This document shows, in pieces, positions 1 through 7,363 of a stretch of 44,850 bases of DNA. How positions within the stretch are numbered: position 1 is the first letter of the stretch; each line of letters starts with the position of its first letter. Both the position numbers and the translations under genes were made by a program. The notes below the pieces were generated by a model, which made no database searches, was not told where the DNA came from, and saw only the letters and a list, made by a program, of their open reading frames with translations. This DNA is from Candidatus Electrothrix gigas. Its GTDB lineage: Bacteria; Desulfobacterota; Desulfobulbia; Desulfobulbales; Desulfobulbaceae. The stretch lies in assembly GCA_022766165.1 (NCBI GenBank), contig QYLO01000022.1:1-44850 (forward strand), in the 5' to 3' direction.

Positions 1-45
1 GACATCAACTGTTTTCCGGGCAGATTCAATAGAGATTTTTGTCAT
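1..45 (-). CDS. possible 5' end of a CDS running off the left edge
   Basis: On the minus strand an ATG at 45 opens a frame reading MTKISIESARKTVDV that stays open to the window edge. Only 15 codons are visible and there is no convincing ribosome binding site, so the call rests on an open frame alone. No function can be assigned. It would be the next gene downstream of the Rpn-like fragment on the same strand. Confidence 0.3.
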   Translation of the reverse strand, partial: MTKISIESARKTVDV

Positions 46-154
46 AACAGTTCGCTTTTACAGTAATGAATTACAGGAGGTGTTGACCTCAGTGTACCAT
101 AATACCTCCTGTTCTCCCTGCGGAATTCTTCCAAAGAGTCCGCAAAAATATCCC

Positions 155-508
155 TCAATGAAATACCTCGTCTATTGAAGAGGCGGAAAACAGTCTTATG
201 CTCCACTGCTCAATCGCAGCGGCATCGGTCTTTTCTATTCTGCCGCAGGCCCATTCGGGCAGGGTACCGAAACGGTGCTTCAGTTGAGAGGCGAGCAGTT
301 TCCTTTCTCCCTGCCGCACTCCCTGCTGTATGCCCTCTTCAACATATTTATCAATAAAATCCTGCATGATGTCCTCCTCTATACTGCTTTGATTCAGCAC
401 TTCTCTGATCTGTTGTTCATCGAATTTCTTTGTCGCCTTGACCACATATCGCAACAGCGTCTCCAGCATTTCCAGCGCATCCTGTTTCGCTTCAATCTCC
501 TGAAGCAA
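155..508 (-). pseudogene. C-terminal fragment of an Rpn-type (PD-(D/E)XK) nuclease/transposase family protein
   Basis: The 117 residues look like the C-terminal tail of Rpn / DUF4351-type proteins. They show the stretch ETLLRYVVKATKKFDE, a helical segment ending in YVEEGIQQGVRQGERK, and a terminal W-x2-R-x-F-x-A-S-S-I-D-E-V-F motif. The N-terminal PD-(D/E)XK catalytic part is absent: upstream the frame runs through unrelated-looking sequence to a stop codon and then meets the antitoxin gene. The only plausible start is TTG at 508, inside what would be the middle of the full protein. I read it as a truncated relic with no nuclease activity. Assignment to the family is from recalled motifs and is moderately sure. 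Confidence 0.5.
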
Positions 509-577
509 CGAGAGGACACCTGTGGGTTTTCTCCGACTCCGAAGGCGAATTGCCCCGCTTTCCAGAACGTTCCTCTT

Positions 578-886
578 CTATCCGGCAAACTGCCGGATGC
601 GGATATCGCCTGTGGGCATGTGGGCGATGATCTCCAATTCGCCGCCGAGGGCATTGACAATCCTGCGGAGCGTGCTGATCTGCATGTCATCCTGAGATTC
701 CAATTTCGATAGCGATGGCTGCCTGATACCAAGAAGTTCAGCCACCTGCTCCTGCGTAAAACCGGCCTCCCTGCGGATCTCGCTGATTAGCATTTCAGCC
801 ATCATTTCACGAGCTTTGAGTGTCGCACGCCTGCGGGCGTCCGGTGTCATGCCTTTGCGCAATTTCTGAATCGATGTGTGTGCCAT
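578..886 (-). CDS. XRE/HigA-like helix-turn-helix antitoxin
   Basis: This 102-residue protein carries a central helix-turn-helix of the XRE type (about residues 40-85: FTQEQVAELLGIRQPSLSKL, then an LRRIVNALGG helix). That is the usual arrangement in HigA-type antitoxins that bind their own promoter and neutralise a RelE/HigB-like RNase. The N-terminal part is basic and helical. Its ATG at 886 overlaps the toxin stop codon by one base (TGATG), so it was translationally coupled to the toxin. The toxin upstream is broken, while this reading frame is intact. It may survive as an orphan regulator or as protection against related toxins. The family assignment is firm; the cognate target is inferred from position. 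Confidence 0.85.
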   Translation of the reverse strand: MAHTSIQKLRKGMTPDARRRATLKAREMMAEMLISEIRREAGFTQEQVAELLGIRQPSLSKLESQDDMQISTLRRIVNALGGELEIIAHMPTGDIRIRQFAG

Positions 887-1202
887 CAGAGTAAACCCTC
901 CCTGCGGAGTTCTTCCAGATAGTTGTTATAAAGCCGCTCGGCCAGAGGAATCATGCGTTCATAAAACCTCTTGTCCCCTGTCTTGTCGCCGCCTATCAGC
1001 AGAATCGCTGTCCAGTGCGGGTCAAAGGCAAAGAAGGTTCTCAGAGGTCGCCCCCGGCATTGGGTGCGCAATTCCTTCATATTGGTGCTTTGCACCTTGA
1101 ATCGTACAACTGAATGCTCGCGTCCAGCTCAACCTGCTCATTCTCGGAGAGGCTTTGCCACCACCCCCCGAACTCGTCCGTGTATTCTACGTTCCAAGTC
1201 AT
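886..1202 (-). pseudogene. frameshifted HigB/RelE-like (phage Gp49-type) toxin
   Basis: The gene is split over two frames. An N-terminal part begins with ATG at 1202 (MTWNVEYTDEFGGWW, then SLSENEQVELDASIQL) and ends at a TGA at 1077-1079. The C-terminal part continues in another frame to the stop at 886-888 (KELRTQCRGRPLRTFFAFDP, AILLIGGDKTGDKRFYERMI). Together these are the two halves of a HigB/RelE-type ribosome-dependent RNase. Family members normally have some 15 residues between them, so a small deletion plus frameshift is likely. The conserved R-x-FYAFDP-like and GGDKTG blocks survive. Without the joint the protein should be inactive. The stop codon overlaps the antitoxin start as TGATG. 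Confidence 0.8.
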
Positions 1203-1444
1203 GTGCTGTAGTATATATCCTAAAGGCTATATTATCAAGCGTGCATCACCCTTCCGGCAGGGCCTGCATCAAAAAGATGCACAGCGTTCCTTCGGGACGT
1301 TCTTTCCCCCCCGCTGCATCGACAGAAGAATGGTGCTGCGTGGTACGCACCCTGTCAATCTGTCCCCTTTTCCATTTTTTACCATCTGGTTTCTTCCAGA
1401 GAAAATAATGTGAACCGTCCTTACCTGCATCGCTGGCCATCGTA
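1203..1444. other. intergenic stretch with small hairpins, no gene
   Basis: No supported gene is seen here. It contains a UUCG-type hairpin (CGTTCC TTCG GGACG near 1284-1300), a GCATC/GATGC hairpin just before it, and a GGTGCTGCGTGGTACGCACC palindrome near 1332, the kind of small palindrome often scattered between genes. It follows the polymerase stop codon and may serve as its transcription end, but no clear T-run follows a stem. Confidence 0.4.
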
Positions 1445-4444
1445 TCAATACGGAAGGGAAGCAGAGGCCGATTCGGTTTCCACCTCAATCCCGCTGATTG
1501 CGGCTTTGCATCGCTTGGAATCAGGCCGTATTTCCAAACAGATCCTCCATTTCTCCTCTGCTTTCTGAGTAAAACCGTTCCGCCGATACTCTTCTCCGAG
1601 CTGATACCGATATTCAGCCCTTTCGTATTCAAAAAAGACAGCCTTTTTCAGTGCAGCCAGAGCCTCTTTTCCTCTCTTCATCGCTCGAAGATATATTCCC
1701 AGAGTATAATATAAACGTCCTTCCTGTGGATATTTTTCGATCCCTTTTCGCAGGACAGTCTCTGCATCTCTATACCGCTCATCCTGCACATACAGTTCAG
1801 CGATATGCAGGCTGTATTGCACTGCCTCGTCCTTGGTTGTGAACTGAACAGCCAGCCTTCTTTCGTAATTGATCAGGTCTCTGTCCAGTCCGACTTCTTC
1901 CTCAACCTTCTTAATAGCTGCACTGCACCGTGCGAAACCCGGTTTGACATCCAGGCATTTCTTCCATTCTTCCACCGCATTCTGATACAGTCCAGCCTGT
2001 CGATATTCTTCCCCGAGTTGATACCGGTACTGCACATTGCCGGGAGCAAGAAAAATTGCCCGCTTCAAAGCTACAAGGGCCTGTTCCTTTCTGTGCAAAC
2101 GAAGCAGATACATACCCAGGAGATACTGTATCTTTGCGTTGCCTGGATACTGCCCTGCACCCTGTTCCAGCACAGCAGCAGCCTCTTGCCATCGCCTGTC
2201 CGCTGCATAGAGCCGGGCTGCTCGGATGCAGTATGCCGCAGCTTTCTTCTGGTTGGCCTGACTGAATAGCTCTCCTGCATATACTGCCTGCTGCAAGTTG
2301 CGGTATATGAACACGGCCTCCTGTCGCCTGCCGAGTCGCTCCAGGATACGGGCCTTCTGTTCCCGCAGTCCAAGGGATGTAGGGAAACGTTCAAGGTAGG
2401 TTGTATTCTGTTCAAGGGCGGCTGTAAAATCTTTGCTACGGAACAGGCCCCGAACATGGGCAAGTGCATTTTGGGGTGTGGGTTCCAGGGTAAAGGCGAA
2501 TTCCAGTTCATGGAGTGCGGGCCAGGGTCTTCCTTTAGCAAAGAGGTAGGCGGCAAAGGCACGCCTGAAGGGGGCGGTTTCAGGGACAGCCTTTTTCAGG
2601 GTACCATACCGTCCGTCCGCCTCTCCCATTTCGTCAAGAACCCTGGTCAGTTCTCCCTGTTTTCCCAGCTCAAGAAATCTGCGGAAATATTGTGCGGCCT
2701 TGTCCTGTTCCATGCTTCTGAGATACAGACTGCCAAGACGGTAATAAGGTTCAGGGCTTACAGGATAACGCCGCAAGGCTTTCTTATAGGCATCTTCCGC
2801 CTTTGTAATTTTTCCAATCCATTCCAACACCAACCCTTTTCTTGTAAAATAATCTCCTTTAATTGGACAGAGTCTGATCGCCTTTTCATACCAGCTCAGA
2901 GCCTGTTGCAAACGTGCCTCTTGTTTTTGCCAGCTACCTGATATCTGATCAAGCAGCATATCCCCTCTGATTCTAAAATACTCTGAATTTACCGGGTCAA
3001 ACAGAAGAGCTTTTTGCATTGATACGGCAGCGTTATCGTATTCTTTATTCTTATAATAGGCAGCCGTTTCCTCTATGTATCTGTTTCCGAGATACAGAGA
3101 AAGCACCGCTGCACAGCTCAAGAGAGCTACCAGTAAGATAAAAATGGTACATATTTGTTTACCAATTCTGCTGAGGTTGATATCCATGCAGCCAGCTTCA
3201 TTCATCTCTCCAGCAGCTCCATAAGCGGAAAGAACAGCAATTGCTGCTGAAACCGCAAAGAAGATTGCATTGGAAGGGATATGGAAGTTGTAGTCTATTC
3301 CGGCATGCACCAGAAAAGAAAAGCAACCTGCAAGAGCAGCGATCCCTATAGGTTGAAAATAGGGCTGAAAATAGTGATATTCTTCTCTGCGCAGTCGTTG
3401 CAGACAGGAAACAAAAAGAACAGTCAAAACGCAGAGAGCTGCTGTCAAACCGGCCAGTCCAGTCTCAGCGGCAAGCTCCAGATAATCATTAAAGGCATGA
3501 ATAATATGATATCCTGCTGTTGATTCGTTCTGATAGAGAGGAAAGGCAAACTGATAAGTTCCCGGTCCCCACCCTATTACAGGACGATCAGAAATCATAT
3601 CCAACGTTCCTTTCCATATCTCCAGTCTAGTTTTTCCTGCAAGCAAAGGATTGCTCAATGTCTCCAGCCGATCTGCCACAGGGCCTATGCCGAGCCAAAC
3701 AAGTGCCACAAATGTCAGCAAGGTAAAAGCGACCAGCAAACGCAGATTCTTTGGCCTTTGTTCTTTTATGTAGACAAATGCAGCAAGATAAAAACAGAGT
3801 CCAGCAATCAGCCCGATAATTCCTCCCCGTGACAGGGAAAAGACAAGGGCTGCGGCCATAAGTATTCCCAGTGCAAAAAGGAGGAGTCTCCATGCTCCTC
3901 GGCTGACTGTTGCCAGACCCATTGCCAGCCAGATCGTGGTTTCCAGATAACCGGCAAAATGGTTATGATTATCAAAGAAGAAAGAGAGATCGTACTGTCC
4001 TTTTGAATATATTTTAAAACCCAGCAGGCTGCCGTCTGTCCATATCAGTGCTAGAACGGCGTAGATACCGCTGAAGAGGACGATCATCCGGCACAGGTGG
4101 TAAATTTTCCTTGTACTTCTAAAGGTATTGATAATGAAATAGAACAGGGCGAGACAGGTGATCAATTGGTAGATAATTGCCCTGCCTGCGTATGGGTAAA
4201 CAGAAGTGGAAAATGAGAACGATGCGATGAGACAGAAAAGAAAAATAGGAAGATCAACCGGTGTGCGGTGCAGTCTGAGGGTGCCTTTATACAGGGAGAA
4301 TAGGAGAGAAACAGTCAGAAGGACAATAACAGCGATATGAACTACAGTGATTGACCATACCTCGACCAGACCTTGGGCGATTGGGCCGAAGAACAGGATC
4401 AGGAAGAGAAATATTTCATGAGGAAAAGTTCTGAATTGACGCAT
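1445..4444 (-). CDS. O-antigen ligase/polymerase-like (Wzy_C) membrane protein with C-terminal TPR array
   Basis: This 999-residue protein has two parts. Residues 1 to about 430 hold ten or more hydrophobic segments and the periplasmic-loop signature of the O-antigen ligase / Wzy_C superfamily (GWGPGTYQFAFPLYQNE, then HAFNDYLELAAETGL). Such enzymes polymerise or transfer lipid-linked glycans at the outer face of the inner membrane. Residues from about 440 to 985 are tetratricopeptide repeats (for example YYRLGSLYLRSMEQDKAAQYF and two copies of YRYQLGEEYR). Related fusions occur in exopolysaccharide, O-antigen and pilin glycosylation systems. No other glycan genes flank it, so its substrate is unknown. 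The ATG at 4444 has an AGGATGGA ribosome binding site just upstream. The fold is confident; ligase versus polymerase is not decidable here. Confidence 0.85.
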   Translation of the reverse strand: MRQFRTFPHEIFLFLILFFGPIAQGLVEVWSITVVHIAVIVLLTVSLLFSLYKGTLRLHRTPVDLPIFLFCLIASFSFSTSVYPYAGRAIIYQLITCLALFYFIINTFRSTRKIYHLCRMIVLFSGIYAVLALIWTDGSLLGFKIYSKGQYDLSFFFDNHNHFAGYLETTIWLAMGLATVSRGAWRLLLFALGILMAAALVFSLSRGGIIGLIAGLCFYLAAFVYIKEQRPKNLRLLVAFTLLTFVALVWLGIGPVADRLETLSNPLLAGKTRLEIWKGTLDMISDRPVIGWGPGTYQFAFPLYQNESTAGYHIIHAFNDYLELAAETGLAGLTAALCVLTVLFVSCLQRLRREEYHYFQPYFQPIGIAALAGCFSFLVHAGIDYNFHIPSNAIFFAVSAAIAVLSAYGAAGEMNEAGCMDINLSRIGKQICTIFILLVALLSCAAVLSLYLGNRYIEETAAYYKNKEYDNAAVSMQKALLFDPVNSEYFRIRGDMLLDQISGSWQKQEARLQQALSWYEKAIRLCPIKGDYFTRKGLVLEWIGKITKAEDAYKKALRRYPVSPEPYYRLGSLYLRSMEQDKAAQYFRRFLELGKQGELTRVLDEMGEADGRYGTLKKAVPETAPFRRAFAAYLFAKGRPWPALHELEFAFTLEPTPQNALAHVRGLFRSKDFTAALEQNTTYLERFPTSLGLREQKARILERLGRRQEAVFIYRNLQQAVYAGELFSQANQKKAAAYCIRAARLYAADRRWQEAAAVLEQGAGQYPGNAKIQYLLGMYLLRLHRKEQALVALKRAIFLAPGNVQYRYQLGEEYRQAGLYQNAVEEWKKCLDVKPGFARCSAAIKKVEEEVGLDRDLINYERRLAVQFTTKDEAVQYSLHIAELYVQDERYRDAETVLRKGIEKYPQEGRLYYTLGIYLRAMKRGKEALAALKKAVFFEYERAEYRYQLGEEYRRNGFTQKAEEKWRICLEIRPDSKRCKAAISGIEVETESASASLPY

Positions 4445-4501
4445 TCCATCCTGTTGTTTTGTCCCGTATCTAACTGAATTTCAAAGTTCATAAAAAGCAA
4501 A

Positions 4502-4999
4502 TTAAGCAAGATTTGTATATTTATTGCATCCTGCTTTGCAAAAGTTAAGAAAGTTACAACGATTAAGAAAATCACCGGGACACAGATCAATACAGAAACA
4601 CTTAAAGGGTGATATTATTGGCCCTCCATTGTTTCCTCCAAAGAAGGATATACCGTTTTGAGAACCGTCATAACCAAAGAAGCATCCCTTTTTCTTGACT
4701 TGAGGATCGGTATAACCAAAGAAACATCCTTCCTTGTTAATCAGACCATAACTGTATACGCACTCATCGCCAAGCATACATTTTTTACTGAGAAGCTCGT
4801 TGGTATCGGAAAAGGCTGTCTGGCATTTTTCATTTTTACCATTTTCTGAGTTATTTTTTTCTGACTTATTCAAGAAAAGAAAGTGGGTTAAGTCGTCAAT
4901 CGTTATATTCACCACAGCAAAATGGGTCAATCCCGCTGTTCCTATCTTTTTGAGGAAATCTCTTCTTGTACTCTGCGGAGGATTTGTTTTAGAGGTCAT
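4502..4999 (-). CDS. Cys-rich peptide with twin-arginine motif; candidate substrate of the adjacent radical SAM enzyme
   Basis: I recognise no family. The 165-residue product begins with a textbook twin-arginine motif (STRRDFLKK, arginines 12-13) and a weak hydrophobic stretch. A central part has two exact GCFFGY motifs at residues 91-96 and 105-110, and a third degenerate ISFFGG at 117-122, spaced about 14 residues. A C-terminal knot-like segment contains six cysteines (134-158, including KCFC, DLC, NRC, NFC, AGC). There are eleven cysteines in all, and every one lies after residue 58. Its ATG overlaps the stop codon of the upstream radical SAM/SPASM gene as ATGA (4996-4999), so the two are translationally coupled. 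The natural inference is a ribosomally made peptide modified at Cys or aromatic residues and exported folded. Modification and export are not shown by the sequence alone. Confidence 0.75.
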   Translation of the reverse strand: MTSKTNPPQSTRRDFLKKIGTAGLTHFAVVNITIDDLTHFLFLNKSEKNNSENGKNEKCQTAFSDTNELLSKKCMLGDECVYSYGLINKEGCFFGYTDPQVKKKGCFFGYDGSQNGISFFGGNNGGPIISPFKCFCIDLCPGDFLNRCNFLNFCKAGCNKYTNLA

Positions 5000-6459
5000 T
5001 TTATACTCCCTATGCAGTGCGGATAATCAGTTCGGATCATATCGTATAACCAAGCTGCCTGTTCGTATTTTTTCAGCAGATTATCACACCACCAGTTAAG
5101 CGGTTCTCTAAACTCACCATTATCCAGCGACACAAGCCACGGACAATAGCCTGTACAGAAGTTGACAGCCCAGCAGTTTTCACATTTTTTTGTGGTATGA
5201 AGATATCCGCTTAAATAGCTCTCATACTTTTCCTGATCAAGACCGGTCCATATATCACCGAGAATGTACTCATCCATGCCCACATACCGGGGACAAGGAT
5301 AAAGTTTGCCGTCAACGCTGACGCTGGCATTGTCACGTCCGGCGCTGCATGGCATCTGTCTTTCTTTATAGTGAATATGCATCAACAAAAAATCCCAGGG
5401 ATTGTAGAGAACCTGTTCTTTCCTGCCCAGCTGTTCAAGAATTTTATCCAGAAAGTAATCATCCTGTTTTTGCAAAGTTGCATTCTCCGGCTCCTCAACA
5501 TCAAACGGACTGTTATGTTCTGATGTGCCGACGCATGGCTCCATAATTATTTTGGCAACACCGAGGTCTCTAAAAAAGCGGTACTGTTCAATCCTGTCTA
5601 AATATCGGCTGCTTATTGTGCATCGAACAGACACTGCGCTGCCCTGTTTCATCAATTCTTGGATATTTTTTACAGTGACATCATGCGAAGAAGCTTGAGA
5701 GTTTGCAAAAGGCCGTATGGAGTCATGTACTTCTTTCGCTCCATCCAGACTGATCAGCACAGCGATCTTATGCTGGATGATATATTGTATCATCTCCGTA
5801 TCCATGAGTGTCGCATTTGTGGTCATTGAATAATTGACCTCTTTTCCCTGCTGTTGTGCGAGTTCTTCGCCGTAAGCGACAGCCTTATATAGTACCTTTT
5901 TATTCAGCAACGGTTCACCGCCAAAAAAAACAATATTTACATTGTCGATGTTCTCTGCACGCCTGAAAGCAAAATCAATCGACTGCTTGGCCACGTCCCA
6001 CGACATAAGCTGTCCATGATCAAGCACCTTATTTTCTCTGACAAAGCAATATCCGCATTGTAGATTGCATTTTTCCGCAAGAAATAAGGTGATACTTTGG
6101 GACGGCAGCTTGCTGTATCTTTCCAGATATTTTTTCTGCTGCTCCTCATCATATCTGACGGCAGGCTCGAAGAAAAAACCGTTTGCCTTCAGCACCCCTA
6201 TTTCCTGCACAACAGACTGCACCGTAGCTTCATCATATTTCTGAGAAAGAAACGCTCCCATCTCATCAGGTGTATCATGCTTCAGCAGAAACGAAAGCGC
6301 ATCATAGCCGGGATCATCAAGCCTGATCACAGAGCTGCTGTCTATGTGTATCGCATACTTGTTGTCCCGATACTGGAACAGATGATACGGTTTTTTCTGG
6401 CGGGCAGTGCTTTCGGAGCCACCTTCAGCCTGCTGGATATTTTGGCAATGATCAGACAT
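4996..6459 (-). CDS. radical SAM/SPASM peptide maturase
   Basis: This 487-residue enzyme has a radical SAM [4Fe-4S] motif C131-x3-C135-x2-C138 (EKCNLQCGYC) and a GGEP motif near 180-183. Its C-terminal SPASM domain has cysteines at 371, 389, 426, 429, 435, 439 and 458, enough for two auxiliary clusters. The first 100 residues lack the barrel and resemble the peptide-recognition-like N-termini of maturases that install thioether or other crosslinks in RiPPs. The family is known to act on peptides (PqqE, SCIFF maturase, AlbA, anaerobic sulfatase maturases). The start is ATG at 6459, with an AAGGAG in the 3' end of the preceding gene. The partner is probably the Cys-rich peptide encoded immediately downstream. 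The reaction type cannot be read from sequence, and no sulfatase gene is in the window. Confidence 0.9.
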   Translation of the reverse strand: MSDHCQNIQQAEGGSESTARQKKPYHLFQYRDNKYAIHIDSSSVIRLDDPGYDALSFLLKHDTPDEMGAFLSQKYDEATVQSVVQEIGVLKANGFFFEPAVRYDEEQQKKYLERYSKLPSQSITLFLAEKCNLQCGYCFVRENKVLDHGQLMSWDVAKQSIDFAFRRAENIDNVNIVFFGGEPLLNKKVLYKAVAYGEELAQQQGKEVNYSMTTNATLMDTEMIQYIIQHKIAVLISLDGAKEVHDSIRPFANSQASSHDVTVKNIQELMKQGSAVSVRCTISSRYLDRIEQYRFFRDLGVAKIIMEPCVGTSEHNSPFDVEEPENATLQKQDDYFLDKILEQLGRKEQVLYNPWDFLLMHIHYKERQMPCSAGRDNASVSVDGKLYPCPRYVGMDEYILGDIWTGLDQEKYESYLSGYLHTTKKCENCWAVNFCTGYCPWLVSLDNGEFREPLNWWCDNLLKKYEQAAWLYDMIRTDYPHCIGSIK

Positions 6460-6465
6460 GGTTCA

Positions 6466-6816
6466 TTATTCTCCTTCCGGCTCAAGATTTCTCTTCCTCG
6501 ACCGCTTCCGCTCACTTGTCCTCGTACCGCCGACCATATCATACTCCGCAGAATCGGCCCCGAAAATCCCCTTGACCGCCGAACGCACCTGCACGATATG
6601 ATCGCTCAGATGCCCGACCTGCTCTCCTTTGCGATCAACCAGCCGGGTCCGTTCCGCATTGACCGCATCCAGTTCATCGACCACTGACTCCACGGCCCCC
6701 ATCCTGGTTTCCATGTCCGCAGCCTTCAGCCCGTCAGGAAGACGATCATCAATTTTCTCCAGGGCCTTCTTTATCTCATTTGCTTCCTGCAATAATTTCG
6801 GTACGCTTTTACTCAT
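6466..6816 (-). CDS. small charged coiled-coil protein, first gene of the radical SAM operon
   Basis: The 116-residue protein is of unknown function. Residues 1-90 are helical with heptad-like leucine/valine spacing (LLQEANEIKKALEKIDDRL, VESVVDELDAVNAERTRLVD), predicting a coiled coil. A GIFGADSAEYDMVGGTRTSE segment and a strongly basic tail (RKRSRKR) follow. An AGGAGGGG ribosome binding site precedes the ATG at 6816. Only six bases separate its stop codon from the radical SAM start, so it belongs to the same transcript. It could be an accessory or scaffold for the maturation system, or a general protein co-transcribed by chance. I recall similar small proteins as stand-alone genes, so a dedicated role is only a hypothesis. 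Confidence 0.7.
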   Translation of the reverse strand: MSKSVPKLLQEANEIKKALEKIDDRLPDGLKAADMETRMGAVESVVDELDAVNAERTRLVDRKGEQVGHLSDHIVQVRSAVKGIFGADSAEYDMVGGTRTSERKRSRKRNLEPEGE

Positions 6817-6870
6817 AATATGCCCCTCCTGTTCTTTTTGCCGCAGGCTTCTTATTGAAAGACGACCGGT

Positions 6871-7080
6871 CTCCTTTTAATTCCCACGAACCACCTTTAA
6901 AAGATGGGACATCACCTTTTAAATCCAATGCCCCGCCTTAAAAAGATGAAAGTACAACTTTTCAATATGCAGTCTGGGTTTTAAAAGTTGTAACGTGACT
7001 TTTTAAAGGCGGCCTCTCTTCTTTTTAAACCCATGCCTCACCTTAAAAAGGTGAACGCCCGTTTTTAATATTGCCTGACA
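6871..7080. repeat. five imperfect 42-bp tandem repeats (ten TTAA cores about 21 bp apart)
   Basis: The units run 6871-6912, 6913-6954, 6955-6996, 6997-7038 and 7039-7080. Each holds two TTTTAA/TTAAAA-type cores in alternating contexts (CCTTTTAAAT and GCCTTAAAAAGATG). The ten cores centre near 6878, 6898, 6920, 6939, 6963, 6982, 7004, 7026, 7044 and 7066, a mean spacing of about 21 bp, or two helical turns. TACAACTTTT (6953-6962) is exactly inverted at 6983-6992, and CACCTTAAAAAGGTG (7039-7053) is nearly palindromic. The array lies between 55 and 265 bp upstream of the radical SAM operon. No long frame survives on either strand. Confidence 0.85.
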
Positions 7081-7282
7081 GATTTCTTTATTGAATTGCA
7101 TCGGCTGGTGTTGTCTTTATTACTGTATAAAATTTACACTAAACACAAAAATGCAAACGCTGCAAGTAAAAAAACGCTATATCAATACGTTGATAATAAT
7201 TCATATTCCCAAAACATCCGAATGTCCTTACTGCAACAAGAAAAAGTTGATCTGTTTTGTGCAATATTTTTGTAACCGCAAT

Positions 7283-7312
7283 AAAAAAGGGATACCACAA
7301 AACGGTACCCCC
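7283..7312 (-). terminator. rho-independent terminator of transketolase
   Basis: Read on the minus strand, a GGGGGTACC arm pairs with GGTATCCC across a short GTTTTGT loop and is followed by TTTTTTATT. It lies 50 bases past the transketolase stop codon. Confidence 0.85.
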
Positions 7313-7363
7313 TCTGCTTGAAAGCTGATCAATCAAATACAATCTGCGTGGAATTAGCCGAGG

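Noticed and set aside
1246..1632. 128-codon minus-strand frame overlapping the polymerase 3' end
   Set aside because: It overlaps the end of a strong gene in another frame and continues into hairpin-rich sequence; no motif supports it.
6871..7080. 42-bp array as a CRISPR or as a coding repeat
   Set aside because: Repeats are too short and imperfect with no unique spacers, and stop codons or frame changes interrupt a repeating 14-residue reading in every frame.
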